From Candidatus Obscuribacterales bacterium (GTDB lineage Bacteria > Cyanobacteriota > Vampirovibrionia > Obscuribacterales > Obscuribacteraceae): a stretch of 64,000 nt of DNA. The notes beneath the pieces were generated by a model that was not told the DNA's origin, made no database searches, and saw only the letters and a list, made by a program, of their open reading frames with translations. The stretch is taken from the NCBI GenBank assembly GCA_019637435.1, contig JAHBVO010000006.1, positions 248,001 through 312,000 of the forward strand, written 5' to 3'. Position 1 is the first letter of the stretch. Each line of letters begins with the position of its first letter. The translations under genes and the position numbers were made by a program. Below, piece by piece: positions 42,739 to 53,089 of this stretch.

Positions 42739-45700
42739 ATGAGCTGTCACGAGTATAGATATCTAATCCAACACAGGTTCGACGAGGACCTCGACGCCGA
42801 CGAAGTTGAGTCGGTAGATGATCACATCGATCAATGTGAGTCATGCCAGAAGTTTGAGCATCAACTAGATCAGATGATCCAGGGGGCAGAGGAAATGCCC
42901 TTACCGGAGGAGCTGACTCCTCCCAATCCGGAAGCTCTTGCCAAAATGGTCCAGGACAAATTGCCGCAACAGAAGTCTTCCGTGTTCTCGATGTTCACCG
43001 AGATGTTCAGTGGCGGAAACAAGCAGGCCTCGCGGGGCAACAAAGGTTCCAAAGACAAAACCGAGTTTCCAAAACGTGGAAAATCAGTCGCCAACAAGCG
43101 CGAATCTAGATCGGTAGAGGATGCCGAAAGCGAAGAAGCAATGTCCGGCAGGCTCAAGTCACTCGCTCGCGAGCCTGACGAAAGCCGCGATTTGCAGTCC
43201 ACCACCAGAGGTCTTGGTGAGAAATTCGGATTCGCAAACGCTCCCACAAACGAGGCGAACGCCGCACCGCTGACACTGGCAGAATCTATTCGCAGGAAAA
43301 TCTCCGAATCGCAGAAATTGTCTGTCGAAGACGAAGGAGACATGACATCGGACGACCGCCTAACGGCTCCGACTCCGCCCCCAGGAATTGCACAAACAAA
43401 CGCGCCGCCGCTTGGTATCGCACAGACCGGAGGCGATCAGTGGAATGCTCCGATGAAGATGTCGGGTCAGGCTCAGCCGGACGCAGGCTGGACTCCCGGT
43501 GGAGCGCAACCTAATTCATGGACACCGAATCAAAATCAATCTCCGCCTTCAAGTCACCCGGGCAGCGCCATTGGACTCGCTGCACCTGGTTCTGAGAGTG
43601 GTTGGAACGAAGATAAACGCCCTCCTCGCGGGACCAGTGCCGGCGACGAGAACGCAGGCTGGGGACCTCCCCCGGCAGGCGGTGCATGGGAAGATCCATC
43701 GGGAGGCGGTGGCGCTCAGCCACAAGCCGGACAGGAAGGCTGGGGCGCAGGAGCCTCATCGAGCTGGGCAACCTCGCCATCACCGACGCAGCCAGGCGCC
43801 GATCAATTTGGAAGCGGCGGCTGGAATGTCCCATCAGCAAAAGAAAATCAAACTAGCGGTGCTGCTCCAGCACCCGCGGCACCGGCTCCAGGCTGGGGTG
43901 GCGGCGGCGCTGGATCTCCGGACGGATGGGGAGGCGGCGGGAATGCTGCAGCTCCAGCCGGCGGTGGCGCAGTCAACTCCTGGGGTGCGCCTCCATCCGG
44001 AGCGGCCCAGGGTCAGCAAGGCGGCTGGTCTGACGGCGGCGGCGGCAGTGCAGCTGGAGCATCGGGCTCCTGGGCACCGACTAACACGCCACCTGCAAAT
44101 GCAGCCGGCGATTCGTGGGGAGCTGGAGGCGGTAACGACAGCTGGGGGGCACCCAACAACCAACAAGGCGGCGCAGCTGCTGACAGTTGGGGAGGAGCTC
44201 CCGGAGCCGATCAACAATCGAATTCATGGGGTAACGGAGCCGCAGCGCAGGCACCGGCAGCAGCGCCAACACCGGCGCCGGCCAACGACGCAGGCTGGGG
44301 ACAGCCAGCCGGTGGCGGAGATCAGGGCGGTTGGGGTTCAGGCAGTGGTGGTCAATCCTGGGGCGGAGCTCCGGCGGCCCAGGCTGCTGCACCTCAAGCA
44401 CAAGCGCAGCCAGCGGACCAGAGTGGTTGGGGAGCACCAGCGGCAGCCACTCCAGCAGCTAATCCCGGCGGCGGCTGGGGCGGTGCACAGGGCGGAAGCG
44501 GAGACGGCGGATGGGGATCAGCCCCTGCAGCTCCACCAGCACCAGCAGCTCCGGGCGCCACAGCATCAGGCGATTGGACAGCTACTTCCGGCGGTGAGAC
44601 TACCGGAGGATGGGGAGGCGCGGCAGCACCTGCGCCCGCGACCAAACCTGAGGGCGGAGCACCCGGTTGGGGAGCAAGCGCCAGCCAGGGAGGCTGGGAC
44701 ACGCAACCATGGGACGACAAGTCAGAAGCTAAACAACGCGGCAACTGGTCCATAGAAGCAGAACAGATGGAGACGGGGACCTGGAGCAGCTACAGTGGCG
44801 CCCAGGCAGCCGCTGGCGGTAACGCACTGGGCGCGAAGCCGCCCGCGCAGGCCGGACAAATGTCCAGCGAAATGTCTCAAGATCGCTGGGACACTCCGAT
44901 TCAAGAACGCGGAGCACCAGCTGCTCCAGCGGCAGCCCAAGCAGCCGGCGAAAGTCATTGGGATGTACCGATTCAAGAGAAGTTGAAAGGAAAGACGGAT
45001 CCAGGCGCGGCACCACCGGCGGCACCAGCTGCACCGGGATGGGGAGCTCCGGCAGCTGCACCGGCAGCACCGGCAGCAGCTCAAGGCGCGGGCGAAAGCC
45101 ATTGGGACCTTCCAATCCAGGAGAAGTTGAAACAACAGCAAGCCGGCGGAGCGGCACCATACGAAAACACGCCGCCCCAACCTTTCGGACAACCACCTGC
45201 CCCAGCCGATTCGTTCGGCGGTTCGACAGGAGCACCGCCATCATTTGGAGCGCCTCCCGGCGCACCGGCGGCGCCACCAGCATTTGGTGCTGCACCAGGG
45301 GCACCGTCAGCACCTCCGGCATTCGGAGCAGCCCCCGGAGCACCAGTTGCGCCACCAGCATTCGGTGGAGCACCTTCGGATAACGCCTTCGGCGCGCCGC
45401 CGGCATTCGGCGCTGCACCCGGCGCTCCAGCATCACCGCCGGCATTCGGTCAGCCGCCGGCAGACACGACGCCTCCTGCTTTCGGCGCCCCACCGGCACC
45501 ATCTTTCGGTGGAGCACCTGCGCCTGCAGCACCGGCTCCAGCCGCTCCAGCAGCTCCAGCAGCCGCCTCTGGCGGCGCAGGGTTGTTTTCGAAACCTTTA
45601 GATGACAATGCTATGGATCAAATTTTCGATGGTCTCGGCATTAAGGAAAGCGGCGTCCAACCAGTACAATCTGCGCCCGCAGCGGCTCCACAACAAGCGA

Positions 45701-47310
45701 CCCTGCAGCAGGCGCCTAATGTGCCACCACCGGCACAGCCTCCGGCACCAGGCGGATGGGGAACACCTCCAGCACCGGCAGCACCAGCTGCAGGAGGATG
45801 GGGAGCGCCTCCGGCACCAGCAGGAGTTCCGGACACAATGTCATTTGCACCGGAAGTTCAAGCTCAAGCTGAAGCCCCCAGACTCACAGCTATTCCTCCG
45901 AAGGCTCCAACAACCGAAACTCAAGCACCACTTCCAGCTCCGGCACCACCGGCGATGCCAGGAATGCCGGCACCTTCGGCCGCTCCACAGGTCGCCCCCG
46001 TCCAATCTAAGAAAGCGGGCGGCGGGATGTTCTCGTTGGACGACGATGCCGTCGATCAAATCTTCGCGAAAATCGGCGTCGAAGAGTCTTCGATTCCGGT
46101 CAACCAGGGAGCAGCAGCTCCGGCAATGCCAGCCGCAGCAGCGCAAATGCCGGCAGCGGCGGCCGCGGCGCCGGCGCCACCAGCAATGCCATCAATGCCC
46201 GCACCTCCAGCCATGACGCCTCCGGCACTCGGACAGCCTCCGGCTCCGAGCGGCATGGTGCCACCACCAGCGATGCCGAATGCAGGGGCTCCACCAGCTT
46301 TTGGAATGGCACCACCGGCAGGTATGACACCGCCCGGCGGAATGGCTCCTCCAGCAGGTTTCGGAGCTCCTCCAGGAGGTATGCCGGCGGCACCGATGCC
46401 ACCACAGATGCCAGCAGCACCAGCAGCGGCACCACAACAAAACAAATCCGGATTGTTCCAGGTCGACGATAAAGACATGGACAGCTTATTCGACAAAGTT
46501 CTTCTTAATCCTGGCTCCGAAGGCGCCACAGCCGCTGTCAGCGCCCCTGCGCCGCAGCCTCCTATGGGTGCCGCTCCGCCTCCTGGATTTGGCGCACCGC
46601 CGGCTCCGCAAGCAGGCAACGGTCAGTATCCTCAGCAAGGAGCGATGCCGGCAATGCCTCCAGCGATGCCGGCGATGCCACCCGCCATGCCCGGTATGGG
46701 CATGCCTGGAATGCCTCCTGCTCCGGCTCCTGTTCCAGCGCCGGAACCACCGGCAGCAGCCGTGGCTCATGTTCCACAATCAAATTTGCCACCGCCCAAA
46801 ATTGAAGGTATTGGTAAACTTGACGCAAGCGCTGATGTTGCAGAGACAGGCTCCGGAAGAATTGCGGCAATCGGCAAGTTCCTGCTAGACCAGAAAGATC
46901 TGGAGAAGCTAAGCAAGATCACCGCCGCCGATCAGCAAGATATTAAAATGCGCATCCTGACGCTCGAAGCATCTGAGGATCTGCAAACTCTCTTGAGTGA
47001 AATCGGTGGTCAGGAGAAGGTCATTGGTTCAGTTATCGTCGGACACGACGGTCTCTTGATTGCCAACACGATGCCTGAAGAAGTGGATGCTGAGTCAATC
47101 GGCGTATGGGCACTGGGTGTCTATATGAACACTGAGCACGTGACAAAGAAAATGGGTCACGAGCGAGTGCACCAGGTCGTCTCACGAACACCTCGGGGTT
47201 ACGTGGTTATCGCGGACTTCGGTGGCGGCTTGCTCGTCACGATAACCGAAGGAACCGACACGGACACCTTGATTCCTCTGATGCGCAAGATCACCGATCT
47301 GGTGTCATAG
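42739..47310 (+). CDS. Giant anti-sigma-type zinc-finger protein with disordered repeats and C-terminal Roadblock/LC7 domain
   Basis: The 1523-aa protein opens with an anti-sigma zinc finger of ZAS/HC2 type: Cys3, His29, Cys33 and Cys36 (HxxxCxxC). A charged linker runs to about 230. From there to about 1360 it is disordered, rich in Gly, Ala and Pro, with more than 30 Trp, mostly in GGWG, SWG or AGWG contexts. Three WDxPIQEK/R motifs (717, 741, 789) and three motifs of the form GLF..DD..D.IF (948-968, 1095-1114, 1238-1254) stand out. A fourth, divergent copy is at 1379-1394. The last 110 residues are a Roadblock/LC7 domain (VIGSVIVGHDGLLIANTMPE; HQVVSRTPRGYVVIADFG). There is no membrane segment, so it should be cytosolic. 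It probably binds the upstream sigma factor. Confidence 0.9.
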   Translation: MSCHEYRYLIQHRFDEDLDADEVESVDDHIDQCESCQKFEHQLDQMIQGAEEMPLPEELTPPNPEALAKMVQDKLPQQKSSVFSMFTEMFSGGNKQASRGNKGSKDKTEFPKRGKSVANKRESRSVEDAESEEAMSGRLKSLAREPDESRDLQSTTRGLGEKFGFANAPTNEANAAPLTLAESIRRKISESQKLSVEDEGDMTSDDRLTAPTPPPGIAQTNAPPLGIAQTGGDQWNAPMKMSGQAQPDAGWTPGGAQPNSWTPNQNQSPPSSHPGSAIGLAAPGSESGWNEDKRPPRGTSAGDENAGWGPPPAGGAWEDPSGGGGAQPQAGQEGWGAGASSSWATSPSPTQPGADQFGSGGWNVPSAKENQTSGAAPAPAAPAPGWGGGGAGSPDGWGGGGNAAAPAGGGAVNSWGAPPSGAAQGQQGGWSDGGGGSAAGASGSWAPTNTPPANAAGDSWGAGGGNDSWGAPNNQQGGAAADSWGGAPGADQQSNSWGNGAAAQAPAAAPTPAPANDAGWGQPAGGGDQGGWGSGSGGQSWGGAPAAQAAAPQAQAQPADQSGWGAPAAATPAANPGGGWGGAQGGSGDGGWGSAPAAPPAPAAPGATASGDWTATSGGETTGGWGGAAAPAPATKPEGGAPGWGASASQGGWDTQPWDDKSEAKQRGNWSIEAEQMETGTWSSYSGAQAAAGGNALGAKPPAQAGQMSSEMSQDRWDTPIQERGAPAAPAAAQAAGESHWDVPIQEKLKGKTDPGAAPPAAPAAPGWGAPAAAPAAPAAAQGAGESHWDLPIQEKLKQQQAGGAAPYENTPPQPFGQPPAPADSFGGSTGAPPSFGAPPGAPAAPPAFGAAPGAPSAPPAFGAAPGAPVAPPAFGGAPSDNAFGAPPAFGAAPGAPASPPAFGQPPADTTPPAFGAPPAPSFGGAPAPAAPAPAAPAAPAAASGGAGLFSKPLDDNAMDQIFDGLGIKESGVQPVQSAPAAAPQQATLQQAPNVPPPAQPPAPGGWGTPPAPAAPAAGGWGAPPAPAGVPDTMSFAPEVQAQAEAPRLTAIPPKAPTTETQAPLPAPAPPAMPGMPAPSAAPQVAPVQSKKAGGGMFSLDDDAVDQIFAKIGVEESSIPVNQGAAAPAMPAAAAQMPAAAAAAPAPPAMPSMPAPPAMTPPALGQPPAPSGMVPPPAMPNAGAPPAFGMAPPAGMTPPGGMAPPAGFGAPPGGMPAAPMPPQMPAAPAAAPQQNKSGLFQVDDKDMDSLFDKVLLNPGSEGATAAVSAPAPQPPMGAAPPPGFGAPPAPQAGNGQYPQQGAMPAMPPAMPAMPPAMPGMGMPGMPPAPAPVPAPEPPAAAVAHVPQSNLPPPKIEGIGKLDASADVAETGSGRIAAIGKFLLDQKDLEKLSKITAADQQDIKMRILTLEASEDLQTLLSEIGGQEKVIGSVIVGHDGLLIANTMPEEVDAESIGVWALGVYMNTEHVTKKMGHERVHQVVSRTPRGYVVIADFGGGLLVTITEGTDTDTLIPLMRKITDLVS

Positions 47311-47350
47311 TAAACCGAATCAAGTTCAATCAAAAACTTCAATAACTTCA

Positions 47351-47377
47351 AAAGGTTCATCAGTCTGATGAACCTTT
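47351..47377. terminator. Bidirectional hairpin between convergent genes
   Basis: AAAGGTTCATCA pairs perfectly with TGATGAACCTTT around a three-base loop, 12 pairs in all. A/T-rich arms allow use from both sides, and it lies between the stops at 47310 and 47419. Confidence 0.8.
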
Positions 47378-47418
47378 CTCACTTCAACTACCGGTGATAC
47401 CATTCGAGCGTAACATTC

Positions 47419-49353
47419 TCAGGTTTGAGTATCGTCTCCATCCTCGTCAATATCCCAGTCCGCGGGGATAGTAAACCAGAAGCGGCTTCCGATTTCACGA
47501 TCGCAATCGACGCCTATCGAACCTTTATGCTGCTCGACTATCGCTTTGCAGATAGCCAGACCCAGCCCCGTCCCACCTTTGTGTCCACTCTCGTCCTTCA
47601 CTTGTTGAAAGCGTTCAAAAATAATGTCACGATAGAGCGGAGGGATACCGGGTCCCTGATCCACGACTGAAAGCTCTAAAATATTCTCGCCGCCAGACTT
47701 TGCACTGCTGCGTTCCTGGCTCGTAATTGTGATCTCTCCGCCCTCAGGAGTAAATTTCAATGCATTCGAGAGGAAGTTAACCAGAACTTGCACGATCCGA
47801 TCCTGATCGAAGTAATAGGTACTCTCAGGCATCTCAGCAATTTCGATTTTAATTTTCTTCTTGTCGGCAAGGTCATTAACAGCATCGACAGCCCGTTTTA
47901 CAGTCTCGCCGACATCGCAGTCATCCGGTGTCAGGCTAATCGTCCCCGACTCAATCTTTTCCAGATCCAGCAAATCATTTATAAGCGTGATCAGCCGTTC
48001 GATATTTGCAGATGCCCGAACAGAGCCGTCGCGAGCCTCATTCGAGAGGTCACCAAAGACACCCATTTCGAGGAGTTCTAAAAAGCCTTGCACTGAATTT
48101 AGTGGCGTCCTCAATTCATGACTCACCATTGCAACAAAGGCTTGTCGCATTCGCAGAATTTCCAGTTTTTCCGTTATATCCAGAAGAGTGATAAGAAACC
48201 GCTTTTCACCCTTGATATCAAAGGGAGTGATTGAAAGATCAACATCTACCTGTGTGTTTGAACTTGTAGTCGCACGAACTTCCATAGACTTATCTTTCAA
48301 TTCGTTGTAGAGGTGCGGCATACCGCCGCCCTCTTCGCCTCTCCGAAGATCCACTGTGGGCAATAGTTTCGAGAAGTGCATTCCTCTAAGATCCGAAGTG
48401 CTGTAGCCGAACATGGATGAAACTCGGGGGTTGGCAAACAAAATCGTCCCACCTCGATCGGTAGAGAGGACGCCGGTAGGCATACTGTTTATGACCTGGC
48501 GGATTCTCGCTTCTGCGTCTTTAGCGTCGTTCAAAGCGAGCTGCTCTTTACGAGCAGCCTCGGTTAGTTCAAAAGCCATGTCATGAAATACGCGGTCAAG
48601 CTGAGCGATTTCATCGTTTCCTGCGAGCCGAGGACGAAGCGCCTCCCTGGCTTGCAGACGCCTGGTGTTATCGACGAGAACGGCAAGCCTTGTAATAATA
48701 CTGCGCGTAAAAAATGAAGCGATAGCGATCGCTATCACCACATTCAATACCAATCCCCAGGTCAAAAGTTTTTTAGTCTCCTCGCGCCACTTGCGTTGCA
48801 GTGCAGGAGATTTTTCTTCTATTCGTCGCTCGGCCCGCAGCAGGTCCTGGAAATCTGGTATGAGCTGGCGGTTTAGCTGTTGAAATTCGCCTTTGCTCTT
48901 CATTATGTCGGCTAATTCTAAAAGCGAACCGTTGCCGTCAATTACATCTCGTGCGCGGTCTGCAACACTGAAGGCAACGTTGAACTTACTTCGAATCCTA
49001 TGGACGAGTTCCAGCTGATATGGCTCTGTTTTAAGAGACTTCTCCAGGACATCGAGACTTCGCTTCATCTCCTTGACCGACGCATCGTACTTGCGTTCGT
49101 GGTATCGATCTTTGGTTGCTACGTAGTCCCGAATGGCATAGACGGCAACATAATTCAATTCGATCAATCGATTAGTGGCGCCGATGATTTTGCGAAAGTG
49201 CTCCTGACTGCGAGCCTCGACTTCAGCGGCATGCAGCAAGTTCAACAAACTGCCGACAAAGACGAATTCAATCGCGAGCAGGGCGATAACAAGTAATAAG
49301 CCTTGATGGCTCAGCTTAAGGCTAAATGCTGGCTTTTGTTCGTTATCGGACAT
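47419..49353 (-). CDS. Membrane sensor histidine kinase (sensor, HAMP, PAS, HisKA, HATPase)
   Basis: The 644-aa protein has an N-terminal membrane segment (about 16-40) and an extracytoplasmic helical sensor to about 195. A second membrane segment (about 197-218) is followed by HAMP, then a PAS domain (INSMPTGVLSTDRGGTILFAN) near 285-395. The phospho-acceptor His is in FVAMVSHELRTPLNS. The ATPase boxes are QVLVNFLSNALKFTPEGG, SVVDQGPGIPP and GGTGLGLAICKAIVEQHKG. The tail is acidic. The partner response regulator gene lies directly upstream on the same strand, 106 bases apart. Confidence 0.93.
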   Translation of the reverse strand: MSDNEQKPAFSLKLSHQGLLLVIALLAIEFVFVGSLLNLLHAAEVEARSQEHFRKIIGATNRLIELNYVAVYAIRDYVATKDRYHERKYDASVKEMKRSLDVLEKSLKTEPYQLELVHRIRSKFNVAFSVADRARDVIDGNGSLLELADIMKSKGEFQQLNRQLIPDFQDLLRAERRIEEKSPALQRKWREETKKLLTWGLVLNVVIAIAIASFFTRSIITRLAVLVDNTRRLQAREALRPRLAGNDEIAQLDRVFHDMAFELTEAARKEQLALNDAKDAEARIRQVINSMPTGVLSTDRGGTILFANPRVSSMFGYSTSDLRGMHFSKLLPTVDLRRGEEGGGMPHLYNELKDKSMEVRATTSSNTQVDVDLSITPFDIKGEKRFLITLLDITEKLEILRMRQAFVAMVSHELRTPLNSVQGFLELLEMGVFGDLSNEARDGSVRASANIERLITLINDLLDLEKIESGTISLTPDDCDVGETVKRAVDAVNDLADKKKIKIEIAEMPESTYYFDQDRIVQVLVNFLSNALKFTPEGGEITITSQERSSAKSGGENILELSVVDQGPGIPPLYRDIIFERFQQVKDESGHKGGTGLGLAICKAIVEQHKGSIGVDCDREIGSRFWFTIPADWDIDEDGDDTQT

Positions 49354-49459
49354 CGCTTATGCTCTGCGATTCGAAACGACATGGACTTAAATTGTTTGAA
49401 TTGTGATTCGAACGAGTGAGATCAGGTCAATGTCAATCTCGAACAAAACCAGCAATCGC

Positions 49460-50143
49460 TCACGAATTCTTGGTCTCAGTCTCTAACATATATCCCACTC
49501 CGTGCACCGTCCTAATCAAAGTGCCCTCGGGATCAATCTTCTTACGCAGACGCTTCATGGTAGTCCGAAGCGCCTGGGATGCAGAGCTTGAGGTGTTCGG
49601 CCAAATTCGATTCAGCAAAGCCTCCGCACTGAACACCTGATTAGGATGTCGCATAAAGAATTCGAGCAACTGAAATTCACGGTTGACCAGTTGGATAACC
49701 TCGCCGCCTTTGGTGACTTGAAACTTTGAGGTGTCAAGCGTTACGCCGGCGACAGAGATAGTGTTGTTTCCGGCAATCGGCGGTGGACGTCGCAGCAAGG
49801 CCCGTATCCGTGCTCCAAGCTCCTTCATGTGAAATGGCTTTGTGACGTAATCATCGGCTCCGGCGTCAAGCCCCTTCTCCTTTTCCTCCACCGAATTTTG
49901 CCCGGTAAGAATCAACACAGGTGTCCTGCTGCCGGATTCACGCAAACCCTTGAGCACATCAATGCCGCTCAGATCAGGCAGACCCAGATCGAGCACGATC
50001 ACATCGTAATCGTAAGTTTTCACTCGCGACAAGCCTTCGCGTCCATTGAAAACATTTTCGACTTCGTAGTGCTCAAAGAGCAAATAACTCCTCACGACCT
50101 GCGCGAGGTCTTCGTTGTCTTCGACTACGAGGATTTTTGTCAT
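49460..50143 (-). CDS. OmpR/PhoB-family response regulator
   Basis: The receiver domain has the acidic pair at Glu8-Asp9, the phospho-acceptor Asp52 in VIVLDLGLPDLSG, and the conserved Lys in DDYVTKPFH. A winged-helix output domain ends in ALRTTMKRLRKKIDPEGTLI then VHGVGYMLE, as in OmpR/PhoB regulators. At 227 aa it is full length. It is the likely partner of the histidine kinase that follows. Confidence 0.93.
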   Translation of the reverse strand: MTKILVVEDNEDLAQVVRSYLLFEHYEVENVFNGREGLSRVKTYDYDVIVLDLGLPDLSGIDVLKGLRESGSRTPVLILTGQNSVEEKEKGLDAGADDYVTKPFHMKELGARIRALLRRPPPIAGNNTISVAGVTLDTSKFQVTKGGEVIQLVNREFQLLEFFMRHPNQVFSAEALLNRIWPNTSSSASQALRTTMKRLRKKIDPEGTLIRTVHGVGYMLETETKNS

Positions 50144-50229
50144 CGGACTCTCACTACCCGTGATACCATTCGAAGGGTTCGATCAACTGCTGAATTGCGA
50201 TTCTGCATCCAGCTTCAATGCCACCAGAT

Positions 50230-50697
50230 TTAATGGCAGTAGTTTACACCATTCTTTTCGAAGTATTTCTGGTGATACTCTTCCGCCTTGTAGAAAGGCT
50301 GTGCCGGAGTGATTTGCGTCACGATCGGTTTAGAAAACGTATTTGATTTATCAAGACGTTCCTTGATCTCAGTCGCAACTTTCTTCTGCTCGTCGTTGTG
50401 ATAAAAAATCGCAGAGCGATATTGATCGCCGATGTCCGGTCCCTGACGATTCAACTGAGTCGGGTCGTGCATGTCGAAGAATTTCTCGACTAACGCAGAA
50501 AAGGAAACCACCGAAGGATCGTAGTGGACCTCCACTACTTCGGCATGACCGGTCGCTTTGCTGCAAACATCACGGTAGGTAGGGTTTTCAGTATGCCCGC
50601 CCTCATATCCGCAGAAGGCTTCTTTTACGCCTGCAATTTTTCGGAATTCGTGCTCCACACCCCAAAAGCAACCGGCGGCAAACGTTGCAACGTCCAT
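50230..50697 (-). CDS. msrA: Peptide methionine-S-sulfoxide reductase
   Basis: MsrA reduces the S-epimer of methionine sulfoxide in proteins. The active site GCFWG has the nucleophile Cys10. EAFCGYEGGHTENPTY, GHAEVVEVHYDP and FFDMHDPTQLNRQGPDIGDQYRS are typical. A C-terminal Cys (NYCH) may serve as the resolving residue. The 155-aa length is normal; there is no signal peptide. Confidence 0.93.
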   Translation of the reverse strand: MDVATFAAGCFWGVEHEFRKIAGVKEAFCGYEGGHTENPTYRDVCSKATGHAEVVEVHYDPSVVSFSALVEKFFDMHDPTQLNRQGPDIGDQYRSAIFYHNDEQKKVATEIKERLDKSNTFSKPIVTQITPAQPFYKAEEYHQKYFEKNGVNYCH

Positions 50698-50783
50698 ATT
50701 TACAGTCCTCCCACACGACTCTGTTGAGTCTAATAGATTTTACCCGACTGACGGGACACATTCACGGACAAAGTTGAGACGAA

Positions 50784-50805
50784 GGGCAGCGCCAAAGCAC
50801 TGCCC
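50784..50805 (-). terminator. Weak hairpin downstream of dnaK
   Basis: GGGCAG and CTGCCC form a six-pair stem with a ten-base loop, 60 bases after the dnaK stop. No clear T run follows on the reverse strand, so terminator function is doubtful. Confidence 0.3.
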
Positions 50806-50864
50806 CTCGAAATCATCTGTTTAAACCGAGTCTGCATTGCAGAATCGCGTCAGCCTTTATTCGC

Positions 50865-52793
<1,929 letters not shown>

Positions 52794-53089
52794 GTATATT
52801 CGCCCCCTGTGCGATTCCTTACTAATTCCGGCTTCTGAAAAAAGCGGCAGCTATCTAGGCGCCAGCTTTGTCAGGAAGTCGGTGTTTTGAAGCGACTTAA
52901 TATTCCTGCGAGTCAAAAATTGACGCACCTAACTCTCAATGTATAAAACGCTCAAACGCATACCCCAAAACTCTATCTTTCCTTAATCATCTATTGCGCT
53001 AAAGTCCGGTTTGGCTAATACTTTCAGTTCCCGCTGAAAACAACCCTTCAGCGGCGCCATAGCCTGATTATGCAAGGAAACCTTTATCG
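52794..53089. other. Divergent promoter region between dnaK and the OmpA-family gene
   Basis: No gene is seen. It must hold promoters for both directions. On the forward strand TTGCGC and TAATAC near 52995-53020 are separated by 16 bases and are a weak promoter candidate. No heat-shock operator is recognisable. Confidence 0.35.

Noticed and set aside
43499..46619. Several long frames (up to 418 aa) on both strands inside the anti-sigma-Roadblock gene
   Set aside because: They are Arg/His/Gln-rich or Pro/Gly-rich out-of-frame readings of the GC-rich repeats. The real frame has recognisable domains at both ends.
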